From NCBI RefSeq assembly GCF_023073355.1, contig NZ_JADPJI010000002.1, positions 868,001 to 932,000 on the forward strand: 64,000 bases of DNA, written 5' to 3'. Each line of letters opens with the position of its first letter. The first letter of the stretch is position 1. Shown here one piece after another: positions 8,849 to 20,714 of the stretch. Origin of the DNA: Bradyrhizobium sp. 199. GTDB lineage: Bacteria; Pseudomonadota; Alphaproteobacteria; Rhizobiales; Xanthobacteraceae. A program made the position numbers and the translations under genes. The notes beneath the pieces are model-generated. The model was not told where the DNA came from. It did no database searches and was given only the letters and a program-made list of their open reading frames with translations.

Positions 8849-9874
8849 CTAGGCTGCCTTCTTTTCCAGGCTGCTTTGCCATTCGCCCTTGGAGGCTAAT
8901 CCGTTCATTCGCGCGCGGTGGCTGAAGGCGCGCTGTCCGGCCGCGACGTTCTCGGCCTTGCCGGACCAGGCCTTCTGCGGCGCGGCCTGGAGCGCGCGGC
9001 CGTAGGAGAAAGTCAGGCCCCAGGGTAGCGGGCCGAGCTTGTGCATGGCGTTGAGATGGGCGGTTGCCTCCTCATCCGACTGGCCGCCGGAGAGGAAGGC
9101 AATGCCGGGCACGGCCGCGGGCACGCAGGCCTTCAGCAGCCGTATTGTCTTTTCCGCGACCTCTTCGACCGAGGCCTGTCTTGCGCACTTCTTGCCTGAG
9201 ATCGCCATGTTGGGCTTGAGCACCATGCCTTCGAGCGCAACGCGCTGCACCCGCAATTCCTGAAACGTCTTGTTGAGCACGCGTTGCGTCACCTCATAGC
9301 AGCGGTCGATGTCGTGGTCGCCGTCCATCAGCACCTCAGGCTCGACGATCGGCACGATCTGGGCGGCCTGGCACAGCGCAGCATAGCGCGCCAGCGCGTG
9401 CGCGTTGACGCTGATCGCGGTCATCGAGGGGATCCCGCTGCCGATGTCGATCACCGCGCGCCATTTGGCAAAGCGTGCGCCGCGCTCGTAATATTTCTTC
9501 AGCCGCTCGGCGAGCTTGTCGAGCCCGGCGGTGACTGTTTCGCCCGGGCACATCGGCAGCGCTTGCGTGCCTTCGTCGACCTTGATCCCCGGAATGGCGC
9601 CGCTCTGTTCGATCAGCCTGACCAGCGGCGTGCCGTCCTTGGCATCCTGCCAGATCGTCTCGTCGTAGAGGATCACGCCGGAAATATACTGGCTCATGGC
9701 CTCCTTGGAGCGGAACAGCATCTCGCGGTAGTCGCGGCGGTTCTCTTCGGTCGATTCCACGCCGATCGCGTCAAAGCGCTTCTTGATGGTGCCGGAGGAT
9801 TCGTCGGCGGCAAGGATGCCCTTGCCTGATGCGACCATGGCGGTCGCGATCCCGTTGAGCTCAGTCAGATCCAT
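8849..9874 (-). CDS. Fructose-bisphosphate aldolase, class I
   Basis: Schiff-base aldolase, 341 residues, cleaving fructose-1,6-bisphosphate to two triose phosphates. Visible motifs are ILAADESSGT (20-29), KWRAVIDIG, VPIVEPEVL and the active-site region EGMVLKPN, with Lys220 as the Schiff-base lysine. The start at 9874 has a strong GGGAGG ribosome site; the frame is open 20 codons further upstream without one. It lies 277 bases beyond an unrelated class II aldolase gene on the same strand, so both aldolase types are encoded side by side. Confidence 0.95.
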   Translation of the reverse strand: MDLTELNGIATAMVASGKGILAADESSGTIKKRFDAIGVESTEENRRDYREMLFRSKEAMSQYISGVILYDETIWQDAKDGTPLVRLIEQSGAIPGIKVDEGTQALPMCPGETVTAGLDKLAERLKKYYERGARFAKWRAVIDIGSGIPSMTAISVNAHALARYAALCQAAQIVPIVEPEVLMDGDHDIDRCYEVTQRVLNKTFQELRVQRVALEGMVLKPNMAISGKKCARQASVEEVAEKTIRLLKACVPAAVPGIAFLSGGQSDEEATAHLNAMHKLGPLPWGLTFSYGRALQAAPQKAWSGKAENVAAGQRAFSHRARMNGLASKGEWQSSLEKKAA

Positions 9875-10004
9875 CGAGAGGTCCTCCCAAAACGATTCTG
9901 CCCTTGCCCGGGAAAATAGACCGTTCTCGGGCAATTGCCGAGTTAACGTTCGTCGCAGGGTAAAGGGAGATCGGCTGAGTAAGCGTCGGGCCAGCGGGGC
10001 GACC

Positions 10005-10147
10005 CTTCACCTCGCCCCGCCTGCGGGGAGAGGTCGGATCGCGAAGCGATCCGGGTGAGGGGGTACAGGTCTATCGAGAGGACACAACCCGTTGAGAGAG
10101 CCCCTCACCCCGATCCTCTCCCCGCGAAAGAGCGGGGAGAGGGAGGG
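10005..10147. repeat. Two GC-rich palindromic repeat units between aldolase genes
   Basis: Unit one (10005-10064) holds CCCCGCCTGCGGGG and GGATCGCGAAGCGATCC palindromes. Unit two (10096-10147) has CTCTCCCCGC and GCGGGGAGAG arms. The same vocabulary (CTCACCC, GGATCGC, CTCTCCCCGC) is frequent in Bradyrhizobium intergenic DNA as I recall. The pair may act as a terminator or RNA-end stabiliser between the two aldolase genes. Confidence 0.65.
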
Positions 10148-10151
10148 AAAG

Positions 10152-11219
10152 TTACGCCACCTTCGGGTCGAGCTCGCCCTTGGCGTAGCGCTTGGCCATC
10201 TCGGCCGTGGTCAGGACCCGCTTGATCTTGGAGGCTTGGCCCGCGGTGTTGAACTCCTGGAGCCGCTGCTTGCACAGCTTGGTCATCGCTTCCATCGCCG
10301 GCTTCAGGTATTTGCGCGGATCGAATTCTTCCGGGCTGTCCTTGAGCACTTTGCGGATTTGACCGGTCATGGCCATGCGGTTGTCGGTGTCGATGTTGAT
10401 CTTGCGCACGCCGTTCTTGATGCCGCGCTGGATCTCGGCCACCGGCACGCCCCAGGTCGGCTTCATCTTGCCGCCATTGGCGTTGATGATCTCCTGCAGC
10501 TCCTGCGGCACCGACGACGAGCCGTGCATGACGAGATGCATGTTCGGCAGCTTGCGGTGGATCTCCTCGATCACGTTCATGGCGAGGATGTCGCCGTCGG
10601 GCTTGCGGGTGAACTTGTAGGCGCCGTGCGAGGTGCCCATCGCGATCGCGAGCGCGTCGACCTTGGTCTCCTGGACGAACTTCACAGCCTCGTCCGGGTT
10701 GGTCAGGAGCTGGTCGTGGCTGAGCTTGCCCTCGGCGCCGTGGCCGTCTTCCTTGTCGCCCATGCCGGTCTCGAGCGAGCCGAGCACGCCGAGCTCGCCC
10801 TCCACCGAGATGCCGCCGAGATGGGCCATGTCGGTCACGGTCTTGGTGACGCCGACATTGTAGCCCCAGTCGCCTGGGGTCTTGCCGTCGGCCTTCAGCG
10901 AGCCGTCCATCATGACGGAGGTGAAGCCGGCCTGGATCGCGGTCATGCAGGTTGCCGGCTCGTTGCCGTGGTCGAGATGCACGCAAACCGGGATGTGCGG
11001 ATAGATTTCGGTGACCGCGTCCATCATGTGCTTGAGCATGATGTCGTTGGCGTAGGAGCGTGCGCCGCGCGAGGCCTGGATGATGACGGGCGCGTCGACC
11101 TGGTTGGCCGCGTCCATGATCGCCAGCGCCTGCTCCATGTTGTTGATGTTGAAGGCCGGTACGCCGTAATCGTTCTCTGCCGCGTGGTCGAGCAATTGAC
11201 GTAACGTGATCCGAGCCAT
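10152..11219 (-). CDS. fba: Fructose-bisphosphate aldolase, class II
   Basis: Zinc-dependent aldolase of 355 residues, of the class used in glycolysis and the Calvin cycle. It starts [16 protein letters not shown] with GGGAG upstream. Metal and catalytic parts are visible: VHLDHG (80-85), [16 protein letters not shown] and VMHGSSSVP, plus the NIDTDNR phosphate loop. It follows pgk on the same strand with a 56-base gap, fitting a tkt-gap-pgk-fba cluster. Confidence 0.96.
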   Translation of the reverse strand: MARITLRQLLDHAAENDYGVPAFNINNMEQALAIMDAANQVDAPVIIQASRGARSYANDIMLKHMMDAVTEIYPHIPVCVHLDHGNEPATCMTAIQAGFTSVMMDGSLKADGKTPGDWGYNVGVTKTVTDMAHLGGISVEGELGVLGSLETGMGDKEDGHGAEGKLSHDQLLTNPDEAVKFVQETKVDALAIAMGTSHGAYKFTRKPDGDILAMNVIEEIHRKLPNMHLVMHGSSSVPQELQEIINANGGKMKPTWGVPVAEIQRGIKNGVRKINIDTDNRMAMTGQIRKVLKDSPEEFDPRKYLKPAMEAMTKLCKQRLQEFNTAGQASKIKRVLTTAEMAKRYAKGELDPKVA

Positions 11220-11275
11220 CTGTCTTTTTCTCCCGTTGGGGGCCTGTAAGGCCGCTAATTACTCGCCGCTCTGGC

Positions 11276-12472
11276 TTACTTGATGCGCAAAACCTCAACG
11301 CCGGGCAGGGGCTTGCCTTCCATCCATTCAAGGAATGCGCCACCGGCGGTCGAGACATAGGTGAAACTGCCGGCGACGCCGGCCTGGTTGAGCGCTGCGA
11401 CGGTGTCGCCGCCGCCCGCGATCGAGATCAGCTTCTTGGCCTTGGTGCGCTCGGCAGCGTGCTTGGCGGCCGCGACCGTGCCGCGGTCGAACGGCTGCAT
11501 CTCGAACGCGCCCAGCGGTCCGTTCCAGACCAGGGTGGCCGCATCGTCGATCGCGGCATGGACACGGGCGATCGACTGCGGACCGACGTCGAGGATCATG
11601 CCGTCGGCCGGGATCGCGTCGAGCCCATAGGCATGCGAGGGCGCGTTGGCGGCGAAATGGTAAGCGACGGTGGCATCCACCGGCAGGATGATGGCGCAGT
11701 TGGCGGCTTCCGCCTTCTCCATGATGCGCAGCGCGGTGGCGGCGAGATCCTTCTCGGCCAGCGACTTGCCGACGCCGACGCCCTGGGCGTGCAGGAAAGT
11801 GTTGGCCATGCCGCCGCCGATCACCAGCGCATCGACCTTGCTGACGAGATTTTCGAGCAGGTCGATCTTGGTCGAGACCTTGGCGCCGCCGATGATGGCG
11901 ATAACGGGCTTGGCCGGCGAGCCCAGCGCCTTCTCCAGCGCGACGAGCTCGGCCTGCATGGTGCGGCCGGCATAGGCGGGCAGCTTGTGGCCGAGGCCTT
12001 CGGTCGAGGCATGGGCGCGGTGCGCCGCCGAGAACGCGTCATTGACCCAGATGTCGCCGAGCTTTGCCAGCTCCGCGACGAAGGCGGGATCGTTCTTTTC
12101 CTCTTCCTTGTGGAAGCGGGTGTTTTCGAGACAGAGAATGTCGCCGTCGTTCAGGCTGGCGACCGCCTTGGCCGCGGGCTCACCGATGCAATCCTCAGCG
12201 AAGGCGACGGGCTTCTTCACGACCCTCGACAGCGCTTCGGCGACCGGCTTGAGCGACTCCTTGGCATCGCGCCCCTTGGGCCGGCCGAAATGCGCGAGCA
12301 GGATGACCTTGCCGCCCTTGTTGGAGATTTCGGTGATGGTCGGCGCCACGCGCTCGAGCCGGGTCGTGTCGCTGACGCGGCCATTGTCCATGGGCACGTT
12401 GAGATCGACGCGCAGCAGCACGCGCTTGCCCTTCAATTCGACGTCGTCGAGGGTGCGGAATTTGTTGGTCAT
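11276..12472 (-). CDS. pgk: Phosphoglycerate kinase
   Basis: Transfers phosphate between 1,3-bisphosphoglycerate and ADP; 398 residues, the normal length. Signature parts are [16 protein letters not shown] near the start, [14 protein letters not shown], the [12 protein letters not shown] hinge region and the C-terminal [12 protein letters not shown] nucleotide loop. The start at 12472 ([10 protein letters not shown]) is preferred over an open extension that runs into an intergenic repeat. It lies between gap and the class II aldolase gene. Confidence 0.97.
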   Translation of the reverse strand: MTNKFRTLDDVELKGKRVLLRVDLNVPMDNGRVSDTTRLERVAPTITEISNKGGKVILLAHFGRPKGRDAKESLKPVAEALSRVVKKPVAFAEDCIGEPAAKAVASLNDGDILCLENTRFHKEEEKNDPAFVAELAKLGDIWVNDAFSAAHRAHASTEGLGHKLPAYAGRTMQAELVALEKALGSPAKPVIAIIGGAKVSTKIDLLENLVSKVDALVIGGGMANTFLHAQGVGVGKSLAEKDLAATALRIMEKAEAANCAIILPVDATVAYHFAANAPSHAYGLDAIPADGMILDVGPQSIARVHAAIDDAATLVWNGPLGAFEMQPFDRGTVAAAKHAAERTKAKKLISIAGGGDTVAALNQAGVAGSFTYVSTAGGAFLEWMEGKPLPGVEVLRIK

Positions 12473-12486
12473 CGGACACTCTCTCT

Positions 12487-12605
12487 TGTCCCGGGCGCAC
12501 TGCGGCGCGAAGTGCCGCTGTGCAGAACCGGGACCTACGCGGGGAGACATGGGTCCCGGCTCTGCGGAGCAGCGCAAGCGCGCTGCACCGCGTCCGGGAC
12601 ACGAG
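12487..12605. repeat. Dispersed palindromic repeat, family A, copy 1
   Basis: This imperfect inverted repeat opens with TGTCCCGGGCGC and closes with CGCGTCCGGGACA; inside lie GAACCGGGACC and GGGTCCCGGCTCTGC. It fills the pgk-gap intergenic gap. Related copies sit at 23419-23550, 48335-48471 and 62191-62320. Confidence 0.8.
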
Positions 12606-12614
12606 ACCTGCTAC

Positions 12615-13622
12615 TCAGATCACCTTCGCGATCGCAACGGCGGTATCCGCCATGCGGTTCGAGAAGCCCCACTCGTTGTCATACCAGGACATCACGCGCA
12701 CCAGCGTGCCGTTCTGCACCTTGGTCTGGTCCTCGTGGAAGGTCGAGGAGTGCGGGTCGTGGTTGAAGTCGATCGAGACGTTCGGCGCGGAGGTGTAGCC
12801 GAGGATGCCCTTGAGCTGCTGCTCGGAGGCACGCTTCATCGCCGCGTTGATTTCCTTGGCGTCGGTGGCGCGCTTGGCGACGATCTTGAGGTCGACGACC
12901 GAGACGTTCGGGGTCGGCACGCGGATCGCGACACCGTCGAGCTTGCCCTTCAGCTCGGGCAGCACGAGGCCGATCGCCTTCGCCGCACCGGTCGAGGTCG
13001 GGATCATCGACATCGCAGCCGCACGGCCGCGATAGAGATCCTTGTGCATCGTATCGAGCGTCGGCTGGTCGCCGGTATAGGCGTGGATCGTGGTCATGAA
13101 GCCGGTCTCGATGCCGACGAGATCGTTCAGCACCTTGGCCACCGGCGCGAGGCAGTTGGTGGTGCAGGAACCGTTCGAGATGACCAGATGATCCCTGGTC
13201 AGCGTCTCGTGATTGACGCCGTAGACGATGGTGGCATCGGCGCCGTCGGCGGGCGCGGAGACCAGCACCCGCTTGGCGCCGGCGGTCAGATGCGCGGAAG
13301 CCTTGTCCTTCGAGGTGAAGATGCCGGTGCATTCCATCGCGATGTCGACGCCGAGATCCTTCCAGGGCAGCTTCGAGGGATCGCGCTCGGCGGTCACCTT
13401 GATCTTGCCGCCGCCGAGACTGATCGTGTCGCCATCGACGGTCACGGTGCCGGGGAAGCGGCCATGGACGCTGTCGAAACGGAGCAGATGGGCGTTGGTC
13501 TCGACCGGACCGAGGTCGTTGATGCCGACGACCTCGATGTCCTTGCGGCCGGACTCGGCGATAGCCCGCAGGATGTTGCGGCCGATGCGGCCAAAACCGT
13601 TAATTCCAACGCGGACTGCCAT
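12615..13622 (-). CDS. gap: Glyceraldehyde-3-phosphate dehydrogenase, type I
   Basis: 335 residues. The Rossmann motif [10 protein letters not shown] is at 6-15, the catalytic Cys at 153 in SNGSCTTNC, and the catalytic His in [10 protein letters not shown]. The end is [12 protein letters not shown]. Ribosome site GGAGATG precedes the start. It catalyses the phosphorylating oxidation of glyceraldehyde-3-phosphate. The neighbours tkt and pgk make this a shared glycolysis/Calvin/pentose cluster. Confidence 0.97.
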   Translation of the reverse strand: MAVRVGINGFGRIGRNILRAIAESGRKDIEVVGINDLGPVETNAHLLRFDSVHGRFPGTVTVDGDTISLGGGKIKVTAERDPSKLPWKDLGVDIAMECTGIFTSKDKASAHLTAGAKRVLVSAPADGADATIVYGVNHETLTRDHLVISNGSCTTNCLAPVAKVLNDLVGIETGFMTTIHAYTGDQPTLDTMHKDLYRGRAAAMSMIPTSTGAAKAIGLVLPELKGKLDGVAIRVPTPNVSVVDLKIVAKRATDAKEINAAMKRASEQQLKGILGYTSAPNVSIDFNHDPHSSTFHEDQTKVQNGTLVRVMSWYDNEWGFSNRMADTAVAIAKVI

Positions 13623-13771
13623 GCTTCATCTCCTTCAATGACTGTTGTCATCCCGCACAACGCGCTACGACGCGCCTGCGAGGGTTTTTCAGGGTTGGGC
13701 GCCCGGTTCGGCCGGGCGGTGCTTGATCATATGAGAGATTACGTAGTCCTTTTTTGGGGCAATCTCAACTC

Positions 13772-15757
<1,986 letters not shown>

Positions 15758-16128
15758 GTCTGAAAATCCGTCTGAAATGAGGCGCTTGGCGATGCACGCC
15801 CGCGCGGGAAGAGCCTGGCGGCCACTGAAGGTCGGGGCTGGGATAGCACCTCGGTTCCGGGAGTCCAAGGCAATCAAACGCCGGTTTGGCCGCAAAAGTT
15901 GCCTCTGTGGAGATCGGTTTCCGCTGGGCTCGCAGGGGGGAGGAATGGACGATTCGGGACGACCTCCTTCCGATCTATCGGTGCATAGTTTCGCGGCGAC
16001 GTTGCGCTCCCCTAGCTTGCCACGTAAATTTCTGCTTCTAACCGCTTGCCGAACCGAGTCTTTTGCCGGGCGGCAAGCCCCAGGAAAAGGCCACTGGGCA
16101 AAGGCCGCCAGGTTCCACCGCTGACTGC
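15758..16128. other. Divergent intergenic region, no gene seen
   Basis: This 371-base gap separates tkt (minus) from the DUF4164-zapA operon (plus) and must hold both promoters. Open frames here lack ribosome sites and recognisable protein features. I could not pick out a trustworthy promoter, a CbbR box or an RNA structure. Confidence 0.5.
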
Positions 16129-16449
16129 ATGAACGATCGCGTGTCCAACAGTTCTGCCATGACGGAGTCCTCCGCGGTCGAGATCGAGATCGCGACCCGT
16201 AGGCTGATGGCGGCGCTCGACGCGCTTGAAAGCGCGGTGGAGCGGCGGCGCGATGCCGATCGCGACGAGAACGAACTCGCGGCGCGGATTCAGGCGCTCG
16301 GCGCCGACCGTTCGCGGCTTGCCGATGAGCTCGATGGCGCGCTGGTGAAGGCGCGCAAGCTCGAGCGCACCAATCGCGAGATCTCCGACCGGCTGGATTC
16401 CGCGATCGTCACGATACGTTCGGTGCTCGATACCGGAGAGGATGGATGA
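16129..16449 (+). CDS. DUF4164 coiled-coil protein upstream of zapA (ZauP-like candidate)
   Basis: About 106 residues, almost wholly helical and charged, with heptad-like runs ([39 protein letters not shown]). ATG 16129 is used; ATG 16159 (MTESSAVEI) is an alternative. Its stop overlaps the zapA start as ATGA, so translation is coupled. In Caulobacter a coiled-coil partner of ZapA named ZauP is encoded next to zapA. The position and composition here suggest the same role in tightening the Z-ring, but this is inference. Confidence 0.75.
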   Translation: MNDRVSNSSAMTESSAVEIEIATRRLMAALDALESAVERRRDADRDENELAARIQALGADRSRLADELDGALVKARKLERTNREISDRLDSAIVTIRSVLDTGEDG

Positions 16450-16829
16450 GCCACATCAACGTCACCATCAACGGCCGGCAATACCGCATGGCCTGCGAGG
16501 AGGGCCAGGAGGTGCGGCTGCTCAAGCTCGCCGAAAGCCTGGAGACGCGGATACAGTCGCTGCGCGGAAAGTTCGGCGAGATCGGTGATGCCAGGCTCAC
16601 CGTGATGGCGGCGCTGACCGTCTGCGACGAACTGGTCGATGTCGGCAACCGTGTCCGCAGCATGGAGCAGGAGCTGACCGAGCTCAGGGATTTCCGCAAT
16701 GCCGCCGTCGAGCGCGCCAGGATGACGCAGACCGCGGTGGTGAACGCCCTGAACGCGGCCGCCGAACGCATCGAGAAGTCGACCCAGGTCCTGAACCGGA
16801 CGGTGGGCAACGGCGTCGCGATCGGGTGA
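16446..16829 (+). CDS. zapA: Cell division protein ZapA
   Basis: 127 residues. The N-terminal globular part has the family pattern VTINGRQYRMACEEGQE, followed by LLKLAESLETRIQSLR and a long coiled coil (VRSMEQELTELRDF). ZapA binds FtsZ and bundles filaments at the division site. The start overlaps the upstream stop. Downstream lie the 6S RNA gene and fau, a conserved order in many proteobacteria, which supports both calls. Confidence 0.9.
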   Translation: MSHINVTINGRQYRMACEEGQEVRLLKLAESLETRIQSLRGKFGEIGDARLTVMAALTVCDELVDVGNRVRSMEQELTELRDFRNAAVERARMTQTAVVNALNAAAERIEKSTQVLNRTVGNGVAIG

Positions 16830-16832
16830 CGG

Positions 16833-16871
16833 CCACCTCCCCTGGGAGGGCCCCTCCAGGGGAGGGTGGCG
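16833..16871. terminator. Hairpin after zapA (possible terminator)
   Basis: CCACCTCCCCTGG and the matching CCAGGGGAGGGTGG form a GC-rich stem starting 4 bases after the zapA stop. There is no T-run, so it may be a Rho-region hairpin or a short palindromic repeat rather than a true intrinsic terminator. Confidence 0.45.
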
Positions 16872-16934
16872 CCGCGAGCCTTCGAGAACGAGGTCGCCGG
16901 TCAGACTAGCGATTCGTCAGCATCGTTGTTACAT

Positions 16935-17102
16935 TGCGAAGGCGAGGCTGCGACGCGCGTCAGGAGCCATATATCCCCGGGGCCTTATCGATCCTTTAGG
17001 GAACTGTCCCTGGCCGGGCCCGTGGGCCCGGACATATGGTGCCCACCTACTTTCGTAGGGAACTCCGGGATCGAGTGCTTCAACGGCGTCCGCGGCTTCG
17101 CA
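16935..17102 (+). ncRNA. ssrS: 6S RNA
   Basis: Placed by synteny and structure between zapA and fau, the usual position of 6S RNA. The outer stem is TGCGAAG (16935-16941) with CTTCGCA (17096-17102), about 168 bases apart. The interior is rich in paired GC tracts around an open centre (CCGGGCCCGTGGGCCCGG hairpin; CTACTTTCGTAG hairpin). 6S RNA imitates an open promoter and binds the housekeeping RNA polymerase. Exact ends are uncertain by several bases. No protein frame in this 461-base gap looks real. Confidence 0.78.
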
Positions 17103-17290
17103 CTTTTGTTTGCTTGGTTTCTGCTTGTTGAAACTAACTGCGGCCTGTTCAACAGGTGTCATGCCCCCCTGGTGCGCACCGGCGCTCGAGGGCTGGGCAT
17201 CCAGTACGCCGCGGCCCTTGTGTGAATCACCACCGCCTCTGGAATACTGGATCACCCGCATCCGCGAGTGATGACGTGGGGACCAAGCGC

Positions 17291-17887
17291 ATGACCAACA
17301 CGAAAGCCGAACTCCGTGCCAAAGCCCTCGCGGCGCGCGACGCGCTGAGCGACAAGAAGCGCGCCGCCGCCGCTGCAAAGCTCGCGAAGCGCGGGCTGCC
17401 GTTCGACCTGCTGCCCGGCAGCATCGTCTCCGGCTATTCGCCGATCCGCAGCGAGATCGATCCGATGCCGCTGCTCACGAGGCTGGCGGAGGAGGGCGCA
17501 AGGCTGGCCCTGCCTTGCGTCACCGCACGGGGGCAATCGCTGATCTTCCGCATCTTCCATCCCAACGACCGGCTGATGCTTGGTCCGCTCGGTATTCCCG
17601 AGCCGTCGCCCGGGGCCGCCGAAGTCATCCCCGACATCATGCTGACACCGCTCGCCGCATTCGATCGTCTCGGCCATCGCATCGGCTATGGCGCGGGACA
17701 CTACGACCACACCTTCGCGCATCTGCGAAAAGCCAAGAACATCGTCGGCATCGGGCTCGCTTTTGCAGCGCAGGAGATCAAGGCGGTTCCGGCACTATCG
17801 CACGACGTCGCGCTGGATTATGTGCTAACGGAATCGGACGTGTTCGATTTCCGGAGTTCTGAAGTTGCGCATTCTCTTCGTGGGTGA
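17291..17887 (+). CDS. fau: 5-formyltetrahydrofolate cyclo-ligase
   Basis: 198 residues. It converts 5-formyl- to 5,10-methenyl-tetrahydrofolate using ATP. Visible motifs are an N-terminal KAELRAKALAARD, SGYSPIRSEIDPMPLL in the middle and the late signature GHRIGYGAGHYDHTFA. The start at 17291 is chosen because the family begins this way; the frame is open further upstream into the 6S region. It lies directly after 6S RNA, as ygfA does in enterics. Its 3-prime end overlaps the next gene by 23 bases. Confidence 0.93.
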   Translation: MTNTKAELRAKALAARDALSDKKRAAAAAKLAKRGLPFDLLPGSIVSGYSPIRSEIDPMPLLTRLAEEGARLALPCVTARGQSLIFRIFHPNDRLMLGPLGIPEPSPGAAEVIPDIMLTPLAAFDRLGHRIGYGAGHYDHTFAHLRKAKNIVGIGLAFAAQEIKAVPALSHDVALDYVLTESDVFDFRSSEVAHSLRG

Positions 17888-18689
17888 TGTCGTCGGCCGC
17901 AGCGGGCGGAACGCGATCGCCGAATATCTGCCCGGCATGGTCAAGGACTGGTCGCTCGATTTCGTCGTCGTCAACGGCGAGAATTCCGCCGGCGGCTTCG
18001 GCATCACGGAAGCGATCTATCAGGAGTTTCTCGATGCTGGCGCCGATGCAGTGACGCTCGGCAACCATTCCTGGGACCAGCGTGAAGCCCTGGTGTTCAT
18101 CGAGCGCGCCGAGCGCCTGGTACGTCCCGCGAACTATCCGCGTGGCACGCCGGGCCGCGGTGCCGCATTGGTCGAGACCAAGAACGGCAAGCATGCGCTT
18201 GTCGTCAACGCGCTCGGCCGCGTCTTCATGACCCCGTTCGACGATCCCTTCGCAGCGCTGGAACGCGAGTTAGGGGCCTGTCCGCTCGGCGTTGCCGCCG
18301 ATGCCATCGTCGTCGATTTCCATTGCGAGGCGAGCAGCGAGAAGCAGGGCATCGGCTTCTTCTGCGACGGCCGCGCCAGCCTGGTCGTCGGCACGCACAC
18401 CCACGTGCCGACCGCCGACCACCAGATCCTGTCGGGCGGCACCGCCTACATGACCGATGCCGGCATGACCGGCGACTACGATTCCATCATCGGCATGCAG
18501 AAGGAAGAACCGCTGCGGCGGTTCACGTCGGGGATTCCGTCAGGACGTTTCGAGCCAGCAGCGGGCGCGGCGACGCTGAGCGGCGTCGCCGTGGAGACCG
18601 ATGACGCGACGGGGCTTGCGCTGCGGATTGCGCCGGTGCGTGCGGGCGGCCGGCTGGAGCCGACGACGCCGAAATTCTGGTTGAGCTGA
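17865..18689 (+). CDS. YmdB-like metallophosphoesterase (TIGR00282 family)
   Basis: 274 residues with TTG start at 17865, inside the end of fau, giving the family-typical opening MRILFVGDVVGRSGR. Metal-binding motifs are VNGENSAGG, LGNHSWDQ, VDFHCEASSEK and VGTHTHVPTAD. Relatives such as YmdB are cyclic-nucleotide phosphodiesterases acting in the cytoplasm. The 23-base overlap and the TTG start imply expression coupled to fau. Confidence 0.9.
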   Translation: MRILFVGDVVGRSGRNAIAEYLPGMVKDWSLDFVVVNGENSAGGFGITEAIYQEFLDAGADAVTLGNHSWDQREALVFIERAERLVRPANYPRGTPGRGAALVETKNGKHALVVNALGRVFMTPFDDPFAALERELGACPLGVAADAIVVDFHCEASSEKQGIGFFCDGRASLVVGTHTHVPTADHQILSGGTAYMTDAGMTGDYDSIIGMQKEEPLRRFTSGIPSGRFEPAAGAATLSGVAVETDDATGLALRIAPVRAGGRLEPTTPKFWLS

Positions 18690-18710
18690 ACAACGCGGCA
18701 ATCGCTAATG

Positions 18711-18863
18711 CACCTTCTCCCCTTGTGGGAGAAGGTGGCTTCGCGAAGCGAAGCCGGATGAGGGGTCTCTCTACGCCCATGTAACTTGGGCAGCTGAGTT
18801 CGCTGATAGAAGCCCTCATCCGGCGCTTCGCGCCACCTTCTCCCGCAAGGGGAGAAGGGGCAG
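18711..18863. repeat. Large composite inverted repeat (family B)
   Basis: An inner hairpin CACCTTCTCCC-GGGAGAAGGTG (18711-18737) is followed by CTTCGCGAAGCGAAG and CCGGATGAGGG. A mirror set follows: CCCTCATCCGG, CTTCGCGCCACCTTCTCCC and GGGGAGAAGGGG. The outer halves pair over about 150 bases. It lies just after the YmdB-like gene and may serve as a terminator for both strands. Confidence 0.75.
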
Positions 18864-19181
18864 TGGTGTTTGCGGCGAGACTGCTCCGCCGTCTACTCCG
18901 GCATCGACGGCGCACCATCACGCCTGGTGCCTGACATAGAGGGCCGCCCAGCCATTTCGGAATATTCCCGGTGCTCCTGTTTTGCCCGGCGGGTCAAGCG
19001 TGGGCGCATCGGTGTGCTCGAATGATCTCTCCGTCGGGAGGTGGGGAAACGCGGACAGCCGACTGCGTCTGATGTCACCGCCCAGGCGCATGCGCCTAAG
19101 CCATTGATTCTACTCGCCCCGGCTACTGTGCATGGGGTTGTTTTCAAACTTTTTATTTCAGGGATGCCGTCGCGCCGGCCG
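18864..19181. other. Intergenic stretch, no gene seen
   Basis: About 318 bases between the composite repeat and the end of the first chemoreceptor gene. Small open frames on both strands have no coding look. The segment at 18978-18996 (TGTTTTGCCCGGCGGGTCA) resembles, in opposite orientation, the edge of the large repeat element at 47664-47683, so this may be repeat debris. Confidence 0.45.
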
Positions 19182-20606
19182 TCAGCTCTGCCGAAAACCC
19201 ATCCGGAAGGCGCCCCAGTGCTTGCCTCGGATCATGATCGGTGACGACAGATCCTTCATCAGCACGAACTGCCCGCCGCCCATGTCGCGGCGGTAGGTCT
19301 GCAGCAGGAATGGCTTGGTGTTCGCCGCGACCTTCTTCACCGCGCGATCGGTGAACAGGCGGCGGTTGCGGCAGTTGGCATTGTTCCAGACCGGGTCCTT
19401 GCCCTGCGGCAGGCGGTAGTTGGGGTTGTGGGTCGGCAGGTAGCCGCCCTTGGCCCAGGCGACGCAGAACACGATGCGGGGATCGGATTTCTGGATCGGG
19501 TCCTGGATCGCGGGCAGCACGCGGTCGGTGAAGTCGACGTAGCTGGTGTGGTACTGCTTTGGATCGGTGCCGGGGATCTCCCGGTAGTTCTCGTCCATGA
19601 GCCGATCGAGCGTGATGTCGCCGCGGTCGATCGCGGCCTCGAACTCGGCCGAGATCCGCTTCGCGGTCTCGACGACGACGCGGATCAGCGGCGCGTCCGA
19701 TGTCTCCACGCCACTGTCTGCGATCAGCGCGATCAGGCCTTCGGAGGTGTCGAGCAGCTTTGTCACCCGCTGATCGGCGCTCTTGAGATCGCGAGAGGAG
19801 AGGTCGACGCCCTTGGCGAGTTCGCTCAGCTCGCTGATGACGGTGTCGCAATGTCCGAGATTGGAGGTCGCCGCGCGCGTGACGCTGCCGATCTCCGCTT
19901 CCACGGAGGCAAAGCCCTGCTGGACCCGCGAGATGATGCCGGAGATCTGCTGGGCGCCTTCGCCGGCGGTCTTCGCGCGCTGCGATGCGTCGCTGCTTTC
20001 GCCGATCAGGCCTTCGATCTGGCCGTCGAGATCGCGCACGGTGTCGGAGATCTGATGCGTGGCCTGGCGGGTGGCTTCCGCAAGGTTCTTCACCTCGCTT
20101 GCGACCACCGCAAAGCCGCGGCCGGCGTCGCCGGCGCGTGCTGCCTCGATGGTGGCATTGAGTGCGAGCAGATTGGTCTGCTTCGCGATCGCCTCGATCG
20201 AGCCGGAGACTTTGGCGACCTGCACCAGCGCCGAGCCGACGGCACTGAGGCGCGCTTCGATGCGCTCCACCGCTGCGACCAGCTCGGAGATGTGGCTGAC
20301 CGCGGTATCGACGGCGCTGCGCGACTGCGCGATCTCGCTGGCCGCCGTGGACGTGGTCGTTTGCACCGCCTGCGACGCGTTGGCGATGTCGTGGTTGGCC
20401 GAGACCATTATCTCGGCCGTCTTCTGAAGATGGTGGAACCGTTCCGACTGGCCTGCGACGCGGTTTGCGACTTCCTGGACGTTGCCGGCAATATCGGCAA
20501 GCTCCACGCCGAGGCCGCCGATGCGGTCGGCAAGCTGATCAATCAGCCGTTCGGCCAGCGTGCGATTGGAGCCGGTGTCCATGACGGCAAGTTGTGCGAC
20601 GGACAT
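19182..20606 (-). CDS. Soluble methyl-accepting chemotaxis protein with C-terminal sensory domain
   Basis: 474 residues with no transmembrane segment, so a cytoplasmic receptor. The chemoreceptor signalling tip is clear near 140-175 ([21 protein letters not shown], then [20 protein letters not shown]). It signals to CheA/CheW arrays. The last 145 residues form a separate domain ([19 protein letters not shown] ... NRRLF ... [11 protein letters not shown]) that recurs in the neighbouring receptor. This domain resembles small-ligand-binding PAS/Cache-like ends, but I cannot name its ligand. Confidence 0.9.
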   Translation of the reverse strand: MSVAQLAVMDTGSNRTLAERLIDQLADRIGGLGVELADIAGNVQEVANRVAGQSERFHHLQKTAEIMVSANHDIANASQAVQTTTSTAASEIAQSRSAVDTAVSHISELVAAVERIEARLSAVGSALVQVAKVSGSIEAIAKQTNLLALNATIEAARAGDAGRGFAVVASEVKNLAEATRQATHQISDTVRDLDGQIEGLIGESSDASQRAKTAGEGAQQISGIISRVQQGFASVEAEIGSVTRAATSNLGHCDTVISELSELAKGVDLSSRDLKSADQRVTKLLDTSEGLIALIADSGVETSDAPLIRVVVETAKRISAEFEAAIDRGDITLDRLMDENYREIPGTDPKQYHTSYVDFTDRVLPAIQDPIQKSDPRIVFCVAWAKGGYLPTHNPNYRLPQGKDPVWNNANCRNRRLFTDRAVKKVAANTKPFLLQTYRRDMGGGQFVLMKDLSSPIMIRGKHWGAFRMGFRQS

Positions 20607-20714
20607 GTTCGGTGAGTCCTCCAGTCAGAGCCGTACGCCAGCTCACGGCGGCATTCCCATTCCAATTTCGATCTTAAAGGATGATTCGCGCTCGGCGTCT
20701 TGCCTGAGCGTGCA

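Noticed and set aside
18893..19147. An 84-codon minus-strand frame
   Set aside because: No ribosome site, no signal or domain, composition of random GC-rich DNA.
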